64,000 nucleotides of DNA from Thiomonas bhubaneswarensis. Lineage in GTDB: Bacteria > Pseudomonadota > Gammaproteobacteria > Burkholderiales > Burkholderiaceae_C. Of the stretch, positions 44,671 to 55,182 are shown one piece after another. Location: the NCBI RefSeq assembly GCF_001418255.1, contig NZ_LIPV01000005.1, forward strand, positions 186,001-250,000, in the 5' to 3' direction. The notes under the pieces are model-generated. The model did not search any database, was not told where the DNA came from, and saw only the letters and a program-made list of their open reading frames with translations. Made by a program: the position numbers and the translations under genes. Numbering within the stretch: the first letter of the stretch is position 1; the number at the start of each line of letters is the position of its first letter.

Positions 44671-44751
44671 GAGGGCTCCGGTGAACGACGGGCAAGCAAA
44701 CTTCAACTTGCGTCGATAGTATGGTCAGTTTGAAGATTCTAAGGAGAGGCT

Positions 44752-45606
44752 TTGGCGACCTATCTGATCGGCGACGTGCAGGGCTGTGCAGACGCGTTCA
44801 GCGCCCTGCTCGACGCGCTGCGGTTCGACCCGACGCATGACAGGCTCGTCGTCCTGGGCGATCTGGTCAACCGCGGTGCGCAATCGCTTCAGAGCATCGA
44901 GCGGCTCATGGCCCTGGGCGACAGCGCGCAGTGCCTGCTGGGCAACCACGACCTTCATCTGCTGGCTGTGGCGCACGGTGTGCGCAAGGCGCACCGCAAT
45001 GACACGCTGGACGACATCCTGCAATCCCCGCGCCGCGCCGAGTTGCTCGACTGGGTGCGCAGCCGCCCTCTGGCGCTGATGGAACAGGGTTGGCTGCTGG
45101 TGCACGCTGGCGTGCTGCCACAGTGGTCGGCCGAAAAGACGCTGCAACTCGCTGCCGAAGTGGAGCGTCGCCTGCGCGCGCCCGACTATGTGGACTTCCT
45201 GCGCGTCATGTTCGGCAACCAGCCCGACGAGTGGAGCGAGAATCTGGCAGGGTTCGACCGCCTGCGCATCGTGGTCAACACCCTCACCCGCGCCCGCTTC
45301 CTCCAGGCCACCGGCCCTCACGCCGGGCGACTGGATTTCCACCACAAACAGGCCAGCGCCAACGGCGCCTCCGCCGAACTCCAGCCCTGGTTTGCGCTGC
45401 CGCAGCGCCGCACCGCGAAGACCCCCATCGCCTTCGGCCACTGGTCCACCCTGGGCCTGCACTGGGCACACAATGCCCTGTGCCTGGACAGCGGGTGTCT
45501 GTGGGGCGGCACGCTCACCGCGGTGAAGCTGCCGCCCGCCGGACAACCCTGGCTGGAGGTCACTCAGATCCCCTGCGACCGCAGCCTGGCGCCGATGACG
45601 GACTGA
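44752..45606 (+). CDS. apaH: Symmetrical bis(5'-nucleosyl)-tetraphosphatase
   Basis: 284 residues from TTG 44752, supported by AAGGAG at 44741-44746. The metallophosphatase motifs are YLIGDVQGC, VVLGDLVNRG, CLLGNHDLH and the late IAFGHWSTLG. It hydrolyses Ap4A to two ADP. Length is normal. It is convergent with the phytase-like gene, with 18 bp between. Confidence 0.95.
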   Translation: MATYLIGDVQGCADAFSALLDALRFDPTHDRLVVLGDLVNRGAQSLQSIERLMALGDSAQCLLGNHDLHLLAVAHGVRKAHRNDTLDDILQSPRRAELLDWVRSRPLALMEQGWLLVHAGVLPQWSAEKTLQLAAEVERRLRAPDYVDFLRVMFGNQPDEWSENLAGFDRLRIVVNTLTRARFLQATGPHAGRLDFHHKQASANGASAELQPWFALPQRRTAKTPIAFGHWSTLGLHWAHNALCLDSGCLWGGTLTAVKLPPAGQPWLEVTQIPCDRSLAPMTD

Positions 45607-45624
45607 ATCCGCACGGCGCCTAGC

Positions 45625-47139
45625 TTACTGCCCCAGCGCCTTGTTGATGACGTAGAAGTAAGACTGCGGCGAGACGATGCCGAAATCGTTGTCGGTCGTC
45701 AGCACAAAATTGTTGGGATCGAGAAAAGCTAGACCCTCGACCTTGCCGGGATTCGTGGCGGCCTTGGCGTCGGTGGCGGTGTTGAACACCAGCGTCTTGG
45801 TCACGGGGACGATGCCCGCCGATGCCAGGTCAGTCTGCTGCTCCAGCGACGGCTGGGTCGCGCGATCATCCCACTTGGTGCCGAGAATATTGGTCGCTTT
45901 GCTCAGATCGACTGCATAGAGTTTGGTGGTCAGACTGATGCGCTCGAGCTGGATGAGCTTGCCGCCTGGCGTCACGCTCATCTCGGAGAGTTTCACGTCG
46001 TTCTGCTTGGTCGAGTTGTCGAGGGCAAAGGTGTCGGGCGTATCGAGCACATACACATACTCCCCCGTCACCTGGCCAAAGCTGCCGTCTGACTTCAGGG
46101 AAGCCGTGAACAGTCGCACATTGCGCGAGATCTTGTAGGCGTCTTTCGACGGGTTGGACAGCGGGCTTTGGATCGAGAAATACAGTGTCTTGCCGTCTGC
46201 CGACAGGGCAACGCTCTCGATGCCGCGGTTCAAGCTGCGCAGATCCGTGATGCCAAGAAGCGCGCAGTTGATCGGATAGTTTGCGGCTTGCGCGCCAGCC
46301 GTGCCGTTTTTCAGCGCATCGCACACGCTCATGCTCTTGTTCGTGATCGGGTTGACCACGCCGCTGTCATTGGGCACGACACGCTCCAGCACCTGACCCG
46401 TGGCCGAGACATGCACCAGGCTGGGACCATATTCGTCGCCCAGCCAGAAACTGCCATCGGCCAGACGCACCATGGCCTCGGTGTCCAGCCCATTCTGGTT
46501 GAATGGCAGGGAGCCCAGCGTCTTGGTAAAGGCCAGTTCGGTGTTGGACACCGATTTATCGCTAGAGGTCGTTTTGGTCAGATCCTTGGGGCGATCGGGC
46601 AGGTCGTTGGAAAGCCCAGTCACTGGATTGCCATTGTTGTCGACGATTTTCAGAGTCTTGAGGGTTGTGGCCATGTTTTGGCCACCCGACTGAGCCAATT
46701 GCACCTGATAGATCGAAGGATCGAAACTCGGATCCGGGAAGATCTTGCCCGCCAAATTGCCGCAAAACCCTTTGATGCTGATGGGCGCATCGGCGACGTC
46801 CTCACAATCGATGTTCGGCCCGCGGTCGGAGGACGTCCACAGCACATTGAGCGCATCCTTGGGGTCGTGAAACGCCGCGCTGCCATAGCCCACGGTCATC
46901 TGGAACGGCTGAGATTGCGCTTGTGGCGCACTGGCTGCTGCTGGCGCACTGGCCGTGCTGAAGACGACGGGCGCCAGCAGATCCGTCGTGATGCTGTAAG
47001 TGCCCGCTGCGGCCACCACAGGTGTTACCGGTGTGGACTGCTGAACAACGGAATTACCAGAGCCGCCTCCGCAGGCGCCCAGCGATAGCGCGGCGAGCGC
47101 GGCAGTCAGCCAGTGCCATGATGTGGTCGGGTGATGCAT
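45625..47139 (-). CDS. Phytase-like (esterase-like activity of phytase) lipoprotein
   Basis: 504 residues. A lipobox (LSLGAC, Cys about 23) follows a short hydrophobic segment, so it is a lipoprotein. The mature part has LWTSSDRGPNIDCED, GLDTEAMVRLADGSFWLGDEYGPSLVHVS, RGIESVALSADGKTLYF and KVEGLAFLDPNNFVLTTDNDFG, the pattern of the PF13449 family. Such proteins are linked to phytate and other organic phosphate. GC is a little lower than neighbours. A Pho-box-like site lies upstream. Confidence 0.85.
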   Translation of the reverse strand: MHHPTTSWHWLTAALAALSLGACGGGSGNSVVQQSTPVTPVVAAAGTYSITTDLLAPVVFSTASAPAAASAPQAQSQPFQMTVGYGSAAFHDPKDALNVLWTSSDRGPNIDCEDVADAPISIKGFCGNLAGKIFPDPSFDPSIYQVQLAQSGGQNMATTLKTLKIVDNNGNPVTGLSNDLPDRPKDLTKTTSSDKSVSNTELAFTKTLGSLPFNQNGLDTEAMVRLADGSFWLGDEYGPSLVHVSATGQVLERVVPNDSGVVNPITNKSMSVCDALKNGTAGAQAANYPINCALLGITDLRSLNRGIESVALSADGKTLYFSIQSPLSNPSKDAYKISRNVRLFTASLKSDGSFGQVTGEYVYVLDTPDTFALDNSTKQNDVKLSEMSVTPGGKLIQLERISLTTKLYAVDLSKATNILGTKWDDRATQPSLEQQTDLASAGIVPVTKTLVFNTATDAKAATNPGKVEGLAFLDPNNFVLTTDNDFGIVSPQSYFYVINKALGQ

Positions 47140-47185
47140 GAAAACCTCCGTGGTGTCGTCTTTTTTGTAACCTTATGTTCTTTTT

Positions 47186-47203
47186 GTGACATCTCAGTGA
47201 CCA
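47186..47203 (-). promoter_or_regulatory. Candidate Pho box upstream of the phytase-like gene
   Basis: On the minus strand TGGTCAC (47203-47197) and ATGTCAC (47192-47186) are 11 bp apart. A weaker unit AGAACAT follows at 47181-47175. This is the same register as the stronger array at 19206-19245. An overlapping inverted repeat GTGAC-N5-GTCAC at 47197-47211 could instead be a site for the divergent ligase gene. Confidence 0.45.
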
Positions 47204-47272
47204 GGTGTCACTGTGGTCTTGATCGCCTACCATCAAATCAGGCGAAACAGACCCAGACAAAGAGGAGACACC

Positions 47273-48964
<1,692 letters not shown>

Positions 48965-49002
48965 ACGCAGCCCGTTCGCGACCACGCGGCTATAGTTCTC
49001 GC

Positions 49003-49641
49003 ATGGACATCGGATTCGCCATCAAGGTGTTCACCGCGCTGTTTGCCATCATGAACCCGATCGCGAACATCCCGGTGTTTCTCTCGCTGACCAGCGGAGC
49101 GTCCGATGCCGCGCGGCGGCGCATCGCCTTGACCGCAATCCTGGGCGTCACAGTCGGCTGCATCATTTCGGCTGTGGCCGGACAGGCCATCCTGCATGTG
49201 TTCGGCCTTGGCATCGACGACTTTCGGCTCGCCGGCGGTCTGTTGATCCTGCTCATCGCATTGTCGATGGTGCATGGCAGCCCGAGCAGCCAGCACGCGT
49301 CCACGCCTGCGGAAAACGGCGACCTCGCCGACCGCAACGCCGAGGACATGGCGGTTTACCCGCTGACCATTCCGCTGCTGGTCGGTCCGGGCACGATCAC
49401 CAGCATGATCATCCTTGGCCATGAAGCCGCCGTGAGCGGGCAGGCCATCGCCTTCGGCATCGGTCTGGGCGCATTCCTGCTGCTGCTCAGCGCCGGGCTG
49501 TTTGCCGCGCCGCTGATCGGCCACTACCTGTCGGCCAAGGCCACCGCCATCACTCAACGTCTGATGGGCATGATCCTCGCGGCCATCGCCATGCAGATGA
49601 TGCTTGCCAGCCTGCAGCATGTTTTCATGTCCCGGAGTTGA
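49003..49641 (+). CDS. MarC-family membrane protein
   Basis: 212 residues with six hydrophobic segments. The start FAIKVFTALFAIMNPIANIPVFLSLT and YPLTIPLLVGPGTITSMIIL are the conserved halves of the MarC/NAAT family. Family members were once thought to affect drug resistance; transport function is unproven. It lies 38 bp after the ligase gene on the same strand. Confidence 0.92.
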   Translation: MDIGFAIKVFTALFAIMNPIANIPVFLSLTSGASDAARRRIALTAILGVTVGCIISAVAGQAILHVFGLGIDDFRLAGGLLILLIALSMVHGSPSSQHASTPAENGDLADRNAEDMAVYPLTIPLLVGPGTITSMIILGHEAAVSGQAIAFGIGLGAFLLLLSAGLFAAPLIGHYLSAKATAITQRLMGMILAAIAMQMMLASLQHVFMSRS

Positions 49642-49672
49642 CCGGCCCGACAGGCTCCTAAAATTTGCGCCC

Positions 49673-50389
49673 ATGAACCCGCAGCAAGATCTCGTCACCG
49701 ACGAACTCCAAGTCCTGTCCGCTCTGGTCAGTCTGCCCGAAGCGCATGATCTGATCGAACTGGGCTGCGGCAATGCCCGCATGCTCACCGATATGCTCCG
49801 TCGCCATCCTCACCTCAGCGCCGCCGCGCTGGAGGTGGACGCGGTGCAGCACGCCAAGAACCTCGCACGCCTGGCGCCCGAGCTCAGTGGCCGACTGCAG
49901 TTCCTGCCCGACAGCGCCACGGCCATTCCTTTTCCCGACGCGCGTTTCGACGGTGCGTTGATGCTCAAATCGCTGCACCATGTGCCGGTAGCTCAGATGC
50001 CGCAGGCGCTGGCCGAGGCATGGCGGGTGCTCAGGCCCGGCGGTTGGTTTTACGTTTCGGAGCCGGTTTACGACGGCGCGCTCAACGACATCGTCAAGCT
50101 CTACAACGACGAGGGCACGGTGCGCGCCGCAGCCCAAGCCGCACTCGACCAGGCCCTGCAGACCGGCGCCTGGGAGCAGACCGCCGAGCGCCGTTTCGAC
50201 ATGCCCGCGCATTTTGCGAACTGGGAGTCATTCGAGCAGCGCATGCTCTACCCCAGCTTCGCTGATCATCAGATCACCGAGGATTTGCGGCAACGCGTGA
50301 AAGCCGCGTTCGATCCTCATTGCGGTGCGGACGGCGCGCATTTCACCCGCCCGATGCATGTGCGCCTGCTGCGCAAACGCACGGACTAA
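49673..50389 (+). CDS. SAM-dependent methyltransferase
   Basis: 238 residues from ATG 49673. Class I motifs are HDLIELGCGNARMLTDML, AALEVDAVQHAKNLA, FLPDSATAIPFPDARFDGALMLKSLHHV and LRPGGWFYVSEPVY. The substrate is unknown. The gene is convergent with orn, with only one base between their ends. Confidence 0.88.
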   Translation: MNPQQDLVTDELQVLSALVSLPEAHDLIELGCGNARMLTDMLRRHPHLSAAALEVDAVQHAKNLARLAPELSGRLQFLPDSATAIPFPDARFDGALMLKSLHHVPVAQMPQALAEAWRVLRPGGWFYVSEPVYDGALNDIVKLYNDEGTVRAAAQAALDQALQTGAWEQTAERRFDMPAHFANWESFEQRMLYPSFADHQITEDLRQRVKAAFDPHCGADGAHFTRPMHVRLLRKRTD

Positions 50390-50390
50390 C

Positions 50391-50993
50391 TCACCCCGCC
50401 ACTTCAGGATCGATCCCAGCCGCGGGCACGCGCAGGAAATGCTCACGGTAGTGGCGCAACTCATCGATGGATTCCTGGATGTCGGCCAGCGCGGTGTGCG
50501 CTTGCTGCTTCTTGAAGGCGCTCACCAGCTCCGGGCGCCAGCGCCTCGCCAGTTCCTTGAGGGTGCTGACATCCAGATTGCGGTAGTGAAAATAGGCTTC
50601 CAGCTCGGGCATGGTGCGGGCCATGAAGCGGCGGTCCTGGCAGATGGTGTTGCCGCACATGGGCGACTTGCCCGCAGGCACATACCGCTTGAGGAAGGCG
50701 ATGATGTCGCGGCTGGCCTGGGCCTCGTCCACCGTGCTGGCGCGCACCCGATCGGTCAGGCCGGATTTGCCGTGGGTGTTCTGGTTCCACGCGTCCATGC
50801 CGGCCAGCACGGCGTCGCTCTGATGGATGGCCAGCACCGGGCCCTCCACGCGCACGGTGAGCTGCGGGTCGGTCACGACCACGGCTACCTCGATGATGCG
50901 ATCGGTGTCCGGATTCAGCCCGGTCATTTCCATGTCGACCCAGATGAGGTTATCGTCGTGACAGGCGAGGATGGAAGCGGCGGAATCGGACAT
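50391..50993 (-). CDS. orn: Oligoribonuclease
   Basis: 200 residues from ATG 50993 (an in-frame ATG at 51002 is three codons longer). It has the DEDDh motifs [68 protein letters not shown] and [19 protein letters not shown]. It degrades RNA dinucleotides to monomers in the cytosol. Divergent from the M48 peptidase. Confidence 0.96.
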   Translation of the reverse strand: MSDSAASILACHDDNLIWVDMEMTGLNPDTDRIIEVAVVVTDPQLTVRVEGPVLAIHQSDAVLAGMDAWNQNTHGKSGLTDRVRASTVDEAQASRDIIAFLKRYVPAGKSPMCGNTICQDRRFMARTMPELEAYFHYRNLDVSTLKELARRWRPELVSAFKKQQAHTALADIQESIDELRHYREHFLRVPAAGIDPEVAG

Positions 50994-51100
50994 GGAATGC
51001 ACTCAGTGGGGACAAGGCTGCGGCGCGCGGCGAAAAACGGCCGGGTGGAATAATCTGCTATCAAGATCTGGCGCATGGCCGGAGCAAATAGGATTTTCGC

Positions 51101-52411
51101 ATGAGCCCGCAACATTTCGCCCTCGCCTGGAGCGTGCTGTTCGCTAGCGCGCTGATCGGCGGCACCGCCCTGAAGCTCTGGCTGGCCCAGCGCCAGCAGC
51201 GCCATGTGCTGGCGCACCGCGAGGCCGTGCCCGCACCGTTTCGCGACAGCATTTCGCTCGAGGCGCATCAGAAGGCCGCCGATTACACCGTGGCCAAGCT
51301 GCGCTTCGGTCTGTGGACCACCTTGTTTTCGGCCATGATCGTGCTGGTGTGGACGCTCGAAGGCGGGCTGCATCTGCTCAACACCTGGGTCAGCAGCACC
51401 TTCGGCACCGCTTTGGGCGGGCAGCTTGCGCTGCTGGTGGCCTTCGCCGTGATCGGCGCCTTGCTCGATCTGCCCTGGGACATCGCGCGCACCTTCGGGC
51501 TGGAAGCGCGTTTCGGCTTCAACCGCCAGACGCCGCGCTCTTACGCGCTGGATCTGCTGAAAAACACTCTGGTCAGCGCCGTGCTCATGCTGCCTCTTGC
51601 CCTGCTGGTGCTGTGGATCATGCAGGTCGCCGGAGGCTGGTGGTGGCTCTGGGCCTGGGCTGGGCTGACCGCGTTCAGCCTGCTGATGATGGTGGTATAT
51701 CCGCTGGTCATCGCACCGCTGTTCAACAAGTTTCAGCCGCTGCCCGACGGCGAGGTCAAGACCCGTGCGCAGGCGCTGATGCAGCGCTGCAACTTTGCGC
51801 TGTCCGGACTGTTCGTCATGGATGGCTCGCGCCGCAGCGCGCATGCCAACGCCTACTTCACCGGCATGGGCGCGGCGCGGCGGGTGGTGCTGTTCGACAC
51901 CCTGCTCGGCCAGCTCAGCCCGGCGCAGATCGAGGGCGTGCTCGCGCACGAAGTCGGTCACTACAAGCGTCACCACATTCGCAAGCGCATGGTGGTGATG
52001 TTCGGGGTCAGTCTGGCAGGCTTTGCTCTGCTCGGTTGGCTGTCCAACCAGGTGTGGTTCTATGTGGGCCTGGGGGTGATGCCCAATCTGTTCGCGCCGA
52101 ACCATGCGCTGGCGCTGATTCTGTTCAGTCTGGTGCTGCCGGTGTTCGGCGTGTTTTTCAGCCCGCTGGCCGCGGCCACTTCGCGCAAGCACGAGTTCGA
52201 GGCCGACGCCTACGCGGCCCAGCACAGCGACGCTCGCGCCCTGGGTGAAGCCCTCGTCACCCTGTACCGCGACAATGCCAGCACGCTGACGCCCGACCCG
52301 ATGTATGTGCGCTTCTACTACAGCCACCCGCCTGCGCTGCAACGCCTTGAGCGGCTTGGCGCGCTGCCTGAAGCTGCCCCCAACTCGACCCATACCCCGG
52401 CAACCGCCTGA
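51101..52411 (+). CDS. M48-family zinc metallopeptidase (Ste24-like)
   Basis: 436 residues with several membrane helices. The zinc motif HEVGHYKRHH lies near residue 285, and the C-terminal EFEADAYAA holds the third ligand. SRRSAHANAYFTGMGAARRVVLFDTLL is typical of Ste24/CAAX-protease-1 homologues. Probably acts in membrane-protein quality control. It starts a co-directional run with the PCD dehydratase, rsgA and the DUF2007-like gene, with short gaps. Confidence 0.92.
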   Translation: MSPQHFALAWSVLFASALIGGTALKLWLAQRQQRHVLAHREAVPAPFRDSISLEAHQKAADYTVAKLRFGLWTTLFSAMIVLVWTLEGGLHLLNTWVSSTFGTALGGQLALLVAFAVIGALLDLPWDIARTFGLEARFGFNRQTPRSYALDLLKNTLVSAVLMLPLALLVLWIMQVAGGWWWLWAWAGLTAFSLLMMVVYPLVIAPLFNKFQPLPDGEVKTRAQALMQRCNFALSGLFVMDGSRRSAHANAYFTGMGAARRVVLFDTLLGQLSPAQIEGVLAHEVGHYKRHHIRKRMVVMFGVSLAGFALLGWLSNQVWFYVGLGVMPNLFAPNHALALILFSLVLPVFGVFFSPLAAATSRKHEFEADAYAAQHSDARALGEALVTLYRDNASTLTPDPMYVRFYYSHPPALQRLERLGALPEAAPNSTHTPATA

Positions 52412-52417
52412 ACGGCC

Positions 52418-52762
52418 ATGACTATCGACGATCTGCGCAACGCTCACTGCACGCCGCTCGACGCCAGCCATCGCCTCGAAGGCGAGGCGCTCGCGTCCTA
52501 TCTGCAACGACTAGACGGCTGGACGTTCGAGAACGGCAGCATCCGCAAGACCTTCTCCTTCGGCAACTATTACCAGACCCTGGCCTTCGTCAATGCGCTG
52601 GCCTGGGTGGTGCACCGCGAAGATCATCACCCCGATCTGCTGGTGCAGTACAACCGTTGCAGCGTGGCGTTCAACACCCATTCGGCTGGGGGCATCACGC
52701 GCAACGACTTCATCTGCGCGGCCAAGGCCGACGCTGTGTATGCGCAGGGCGTTGCGCGCTGA
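52418..52762 (+). CDS. 4a-hydroxytetrahydrobiopterin dehydratase (PCD/DCoH family)
   Basis: 114 residues. The motif FVNALAWVVHREDHHPDLLVQYNRCSVAFNTHSAGGIT contains the catalytic His cluster of pterin-4a-carbinolamine dehydratases; GWTFENGSIRKTFSFGNY is the conserved start of the domain. It recycles the pterin product of aromatic amino acid hydroxylases, or has another pterin role. It lies 6 bp after the M48 gene and 9 bp before rsgA. Confidence 0.93.
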   Translation: MTIDDLRNAHCTPLDASHRLEGEALASYLQRLDGWTFENGSIRKTFSFGNYYQTLAFVNALAWVVHREDHHPDLLVQYNRCSVAFNTHSAGGITRNDFICAAKADAVYAQGVAR

Positions 52763-52771
52763 CCCGCCTGC

Positions 52772-53737
52772 ATGGACGCGCCTGACCGCATCGCCCCCCA
52801 GCGCCCCAAAGGCAAGCGCAACACGAAACATCCCCCTGCAGAAGCCCACAGTCTGGGGGCCCTGATCGTCGGCGCGTTCGGGCGACACTACCTGGCCCGG
52901 CTCGACAACGGCGAGGCTGTCGCCTGCGTGCCGCGCGGCAAGCGTGCCGAAGTGGTCTGCGGCGATCGGGTCTTGCTCGCGCCCGGGCATCCGCCGCTGG
53001 CCATCGAGCAGGTGCAGCCCCGGCGCAACGCCTTGTGGCGCGAAGACGCCTGGCGTAGCAAGATGTTCGCCGCCAACCTCGACCGGGTGCTGCTGGTCAC
53101 GGCAACGTACCCCGGCATCCAGCACGGGCTGATCGGCCGGGCGCTCATCGCCGCCGATGCCGCCGACATCCCCGTCACCCTGGCACTCAATAAATGCGAT
53201 CTGCCGCAGGCCACCGCCGCGCGCGCTGAAATGGCGCTCTACACCGCGCTGGGCTATGAGGTCGTCGAGCTCTCGGTGCGCACCGCACCACAAGCGGCGT
53301 TGGAGGCGCTCACGCCCTTGCTCAGTGGCCAGACCACCTTGTTGCTGGGCGCGTCGGGCGTAGGCAAGTCGAGTCTGACGAATCTGCTGGTTCCGCAGGC
53401 GCAGGCGCCCACCCGCGAGATTTCGCAAGCCCTGTCTGCCGGCAAACACACCACCACGGCCACAAGGCTTTATGCCCTGCCCGGCCTGCCCGAGGGCAGC
53501 GCGCTGATGGATTCGCCGGGGTTTCAGTCCTTCGGCCTGCACCATCTTTCCGTATCGCAACTGCAGCATGGCTTTCCCGAAATCCGGGCGCGCATCGGCC
53601 AGTGCCGATTCCAGAACTGCACCCACCGCGATGAGCCGGGCTGTGTCTTCACCACCGATCCGAACGCCATCTCGGCGGCGCGATTGGCGCTGTACCGCAC
53701 GCTCTACGCCGAACTCACCTCGGCCGCCTCACGATGA
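52772..53737 (+). CDS. rsgA: Ribosome small subunit-dependent GTPase A
   Basis: 321 residues. It shows the circularly permuted GTPase order: G4 LALNKCDLP, then G1 LLGASGVGKSSL, then G3 MDSPGFQSFGL. An OB domain precedes (ALIVGAFGRHYLARLDNGE), and a C-terminal zinc site has CRFQNCTHRDEPGC. It checks 30S subunit maturation. It overlaps the next gene by ATGA at 53734-53737. Confidence 0.95.
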   Translation: MDAPDRIAPQRPKGKRNTKHPPAEAHSLGALIVGAFGRHYLARLDNGEAVACVPRGKRAEVVCGDRVLLAPGHPPLAIEQVQPRRNALWREDAWRSKMFAANLDRVLLVTATYPGIQHGLIGRALIAADAADIPVTLALNKCDLPQATAARAEMALYTALGYEVVELSVRTAPQAALEALTPLLSGQTTLLLGASGVGKSSLTNLLVPQAQAPTREISQALSAGKHTTTATRLYALPGLPEGSALMDSPGFQSFGLHHLSVSQLQHGFPEIRARIGQCRFQNCTHRDEPGCVFTTDPNAISAARLALYRTLYAELTSAASR

Positions 53738-54054
53738 AGCGGGTGGAAATCGCCCCCAATCTGGTCATCGCCACGCTCTGGGCCGATGCGCTCAACGCCG
53801 CGGGCATGCGCGCCGAGGTGTTTTCGCGCTACCTCACCAGCATCGCAGGCGAGATCCCGCCCGACCAGTGCGACCCGGCCGTCTGGGTGCTCGACGATGC
53901 CGATCTGCCGCGCGCCCGGCAACTGGTGCGCGAGTTGCGCAACCCTGTTCGCGGCGCCGTCTGGACCTGCGCCGAATGTGGCGAACGGCACGGCGCCCAG
54001 TTCGCTCAGTGCTGGAAGTGCGGTCACAACCGACCGATGTCGACACCCGACTGA
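53734..54054 (+). CDS. DUF2007-like protein with C-terminal zinc ribbon
   Basis: 106 residues, coupled to rsgA by a 4-bp overlap. The first 70 residues follow a DUF2007-like pattern (ATLWADALNAAGMRAEVFSRYL, AVWVLDDADLPRARQLVREL). The end has a zinc ribbon: CAECGERHGAQFAQCWKCG, four Cys. Function unknown. Its last 31 bases overlap the convergent membrane-protein gene, which is unusual. Confidence 0.7.
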   Translation: MKRVEIAPNLVIATLWADALNAAGMRAEVFSRYLTSIAGEIPPDQCDPAVWVLDDADLPRARQLVRELRNPVRGAVWTCAECGERHGAQFAQCWKCGHNRPMSTPD

Positions 54055-55097
54055 TCGCTTGCCCGGCGGGCTTGCGCATCGAAGGGCGCGGCCACGGGCG
54101 GCTCGGCCAGCCAGTCTTGCGCCCCCAGGAGCATGGCGAAGAGCAAAGCCCCGATCGCCGCGCCACTGATGAGGTCGCCACGCCCCAGCGTCCAGACGCC
54201 CCACCCGCCATGCAGGCTCCACTCCAGAAGGCTGAAGACCCCTCCACCCCAAAGCAGCGCTTGCCGAGAAGATCGTGACAACCAGGGGGCAAGAAACAAG
54301 CCCAAGGCGATCAAGGAAACGACCCCGGCGACAAACACCGCAAGAAGCTCCATGCCCATCGCATGGCCAAGCTCCATCCAGACGGCGATCCACTCGGCCT
54401 GCCATCCTGACGCGGTGGTCTGGGCCAGCGCCAGAGACTGCGAAAGACGCATCCCCAAACTCGGTTGCCACGCCGCCCACGCCGCTGTGGCCCAGAGTAT
54501 TGCTGTGAGCCAGAAAGCCCACCGTACCCGCAGCGCTGCAGGCCGCCGCAATGCCGCGTCTGACCAGGCCGAGCCCTGCCAGGCGCGCAGCAGCAACAAC
54601 AAGGCGAAACCCAGTGCATAAACGATCGTGACCCTGCTGGCCGCTCCACCTCCGAGCACGCCCCACATGAGCCCTTCGTAGGCCAGCCCCAGCCAGCCCA
54701 GCACCGGAAAGGCCCAACCCGTCAGCAGACCGACGGTGAGCAGCGCCTCGATCCCGAACAGCAGTGCCAGCGCCTCATTCACGCCGATCGCCGAAAAGAC
54801 ATGCCAGACCGCGCCATGCAGCGCCGCCTGCCACGACGACTGAATGCCCGCATCGCCGGCCTGCCGAGCGATGGCGGCGAGATGGGCCGCATATTCCGGG
54901 TGAAAATGCAGCCCGAGATTGAAGGCAAAGCACACACCAAACACAATGCGCGCCCAACGCAACGCCCGCATCGCCGCCAGGTCGTTCCACCGACTCGGCG
55001 CATCAGGGCGCGGCTCGGTCGTGGGCAAGGGCAGCCTGACTTTCGGCACGCCACTGCCGTGATGCGACGCCGGAGATATCTGTTGTGTGGACGCCAT
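54024..55097 (-). CDS. Membrane protein of unknown family, about eight helices
   Basis: 357 residues. After about 45 polar residues, roughly eight hydrophobic helices occur, including ALRWARIVFGVCFAFNLGLHF, ALALLFGIEALLTVGLLTGWAF, VTIVYALGFALLLLLRAW and LGHAMGMELLAVFVAGVVSLIALGLFLAPWL. His and Met residues near helix ends (LHFHPEY; ELGHAMGMEL) might be functional. I do not recognise the family. It follows argF by 85 bp on the same strand. The C-terminus overlaps the DUF2007-like gene by 31 bp. Confidence 0.6.
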   Translation of the reverse strand: MASTQQISPASHHGSGVPKVRLPLPTTEPRPDAPSRWNDLAAMRALRWARIVFGVCFAFNLGLHFHPEYAAHLAAIARQAGDAGIQSSWQAALHGAVWHVFSAIGVNEALALLFGIEALLTVGLLTGWAFPVLGWLGLAYEGLMWGVLGGGAASRVTIVYALGFALLLLLRAWQGSAWSDAALRRPAALRVRWAFWLTAILWATAAWAAWQPSLGMRLSQSLALAQTTASGWQAEWIAVWMELGHAMGMELLAVFVAGVVSLIALGLFLAPWLSRSSRQALLWGGGVFSLLEWSLHGGWGVWTLGRGDLISGAAIGALLFAMLLGAQDWLAEPPVAAPFDAQARRASDQSGVDIGRL

Positions 55098-55182
55098 GCC
55101 TGTACTCCCAGACGGTGCATCGTTCGATGATGCACCGCAGCGGAATTTTGCTCAGGCAGGCTTAAAGGCGACTTAGGACTCG

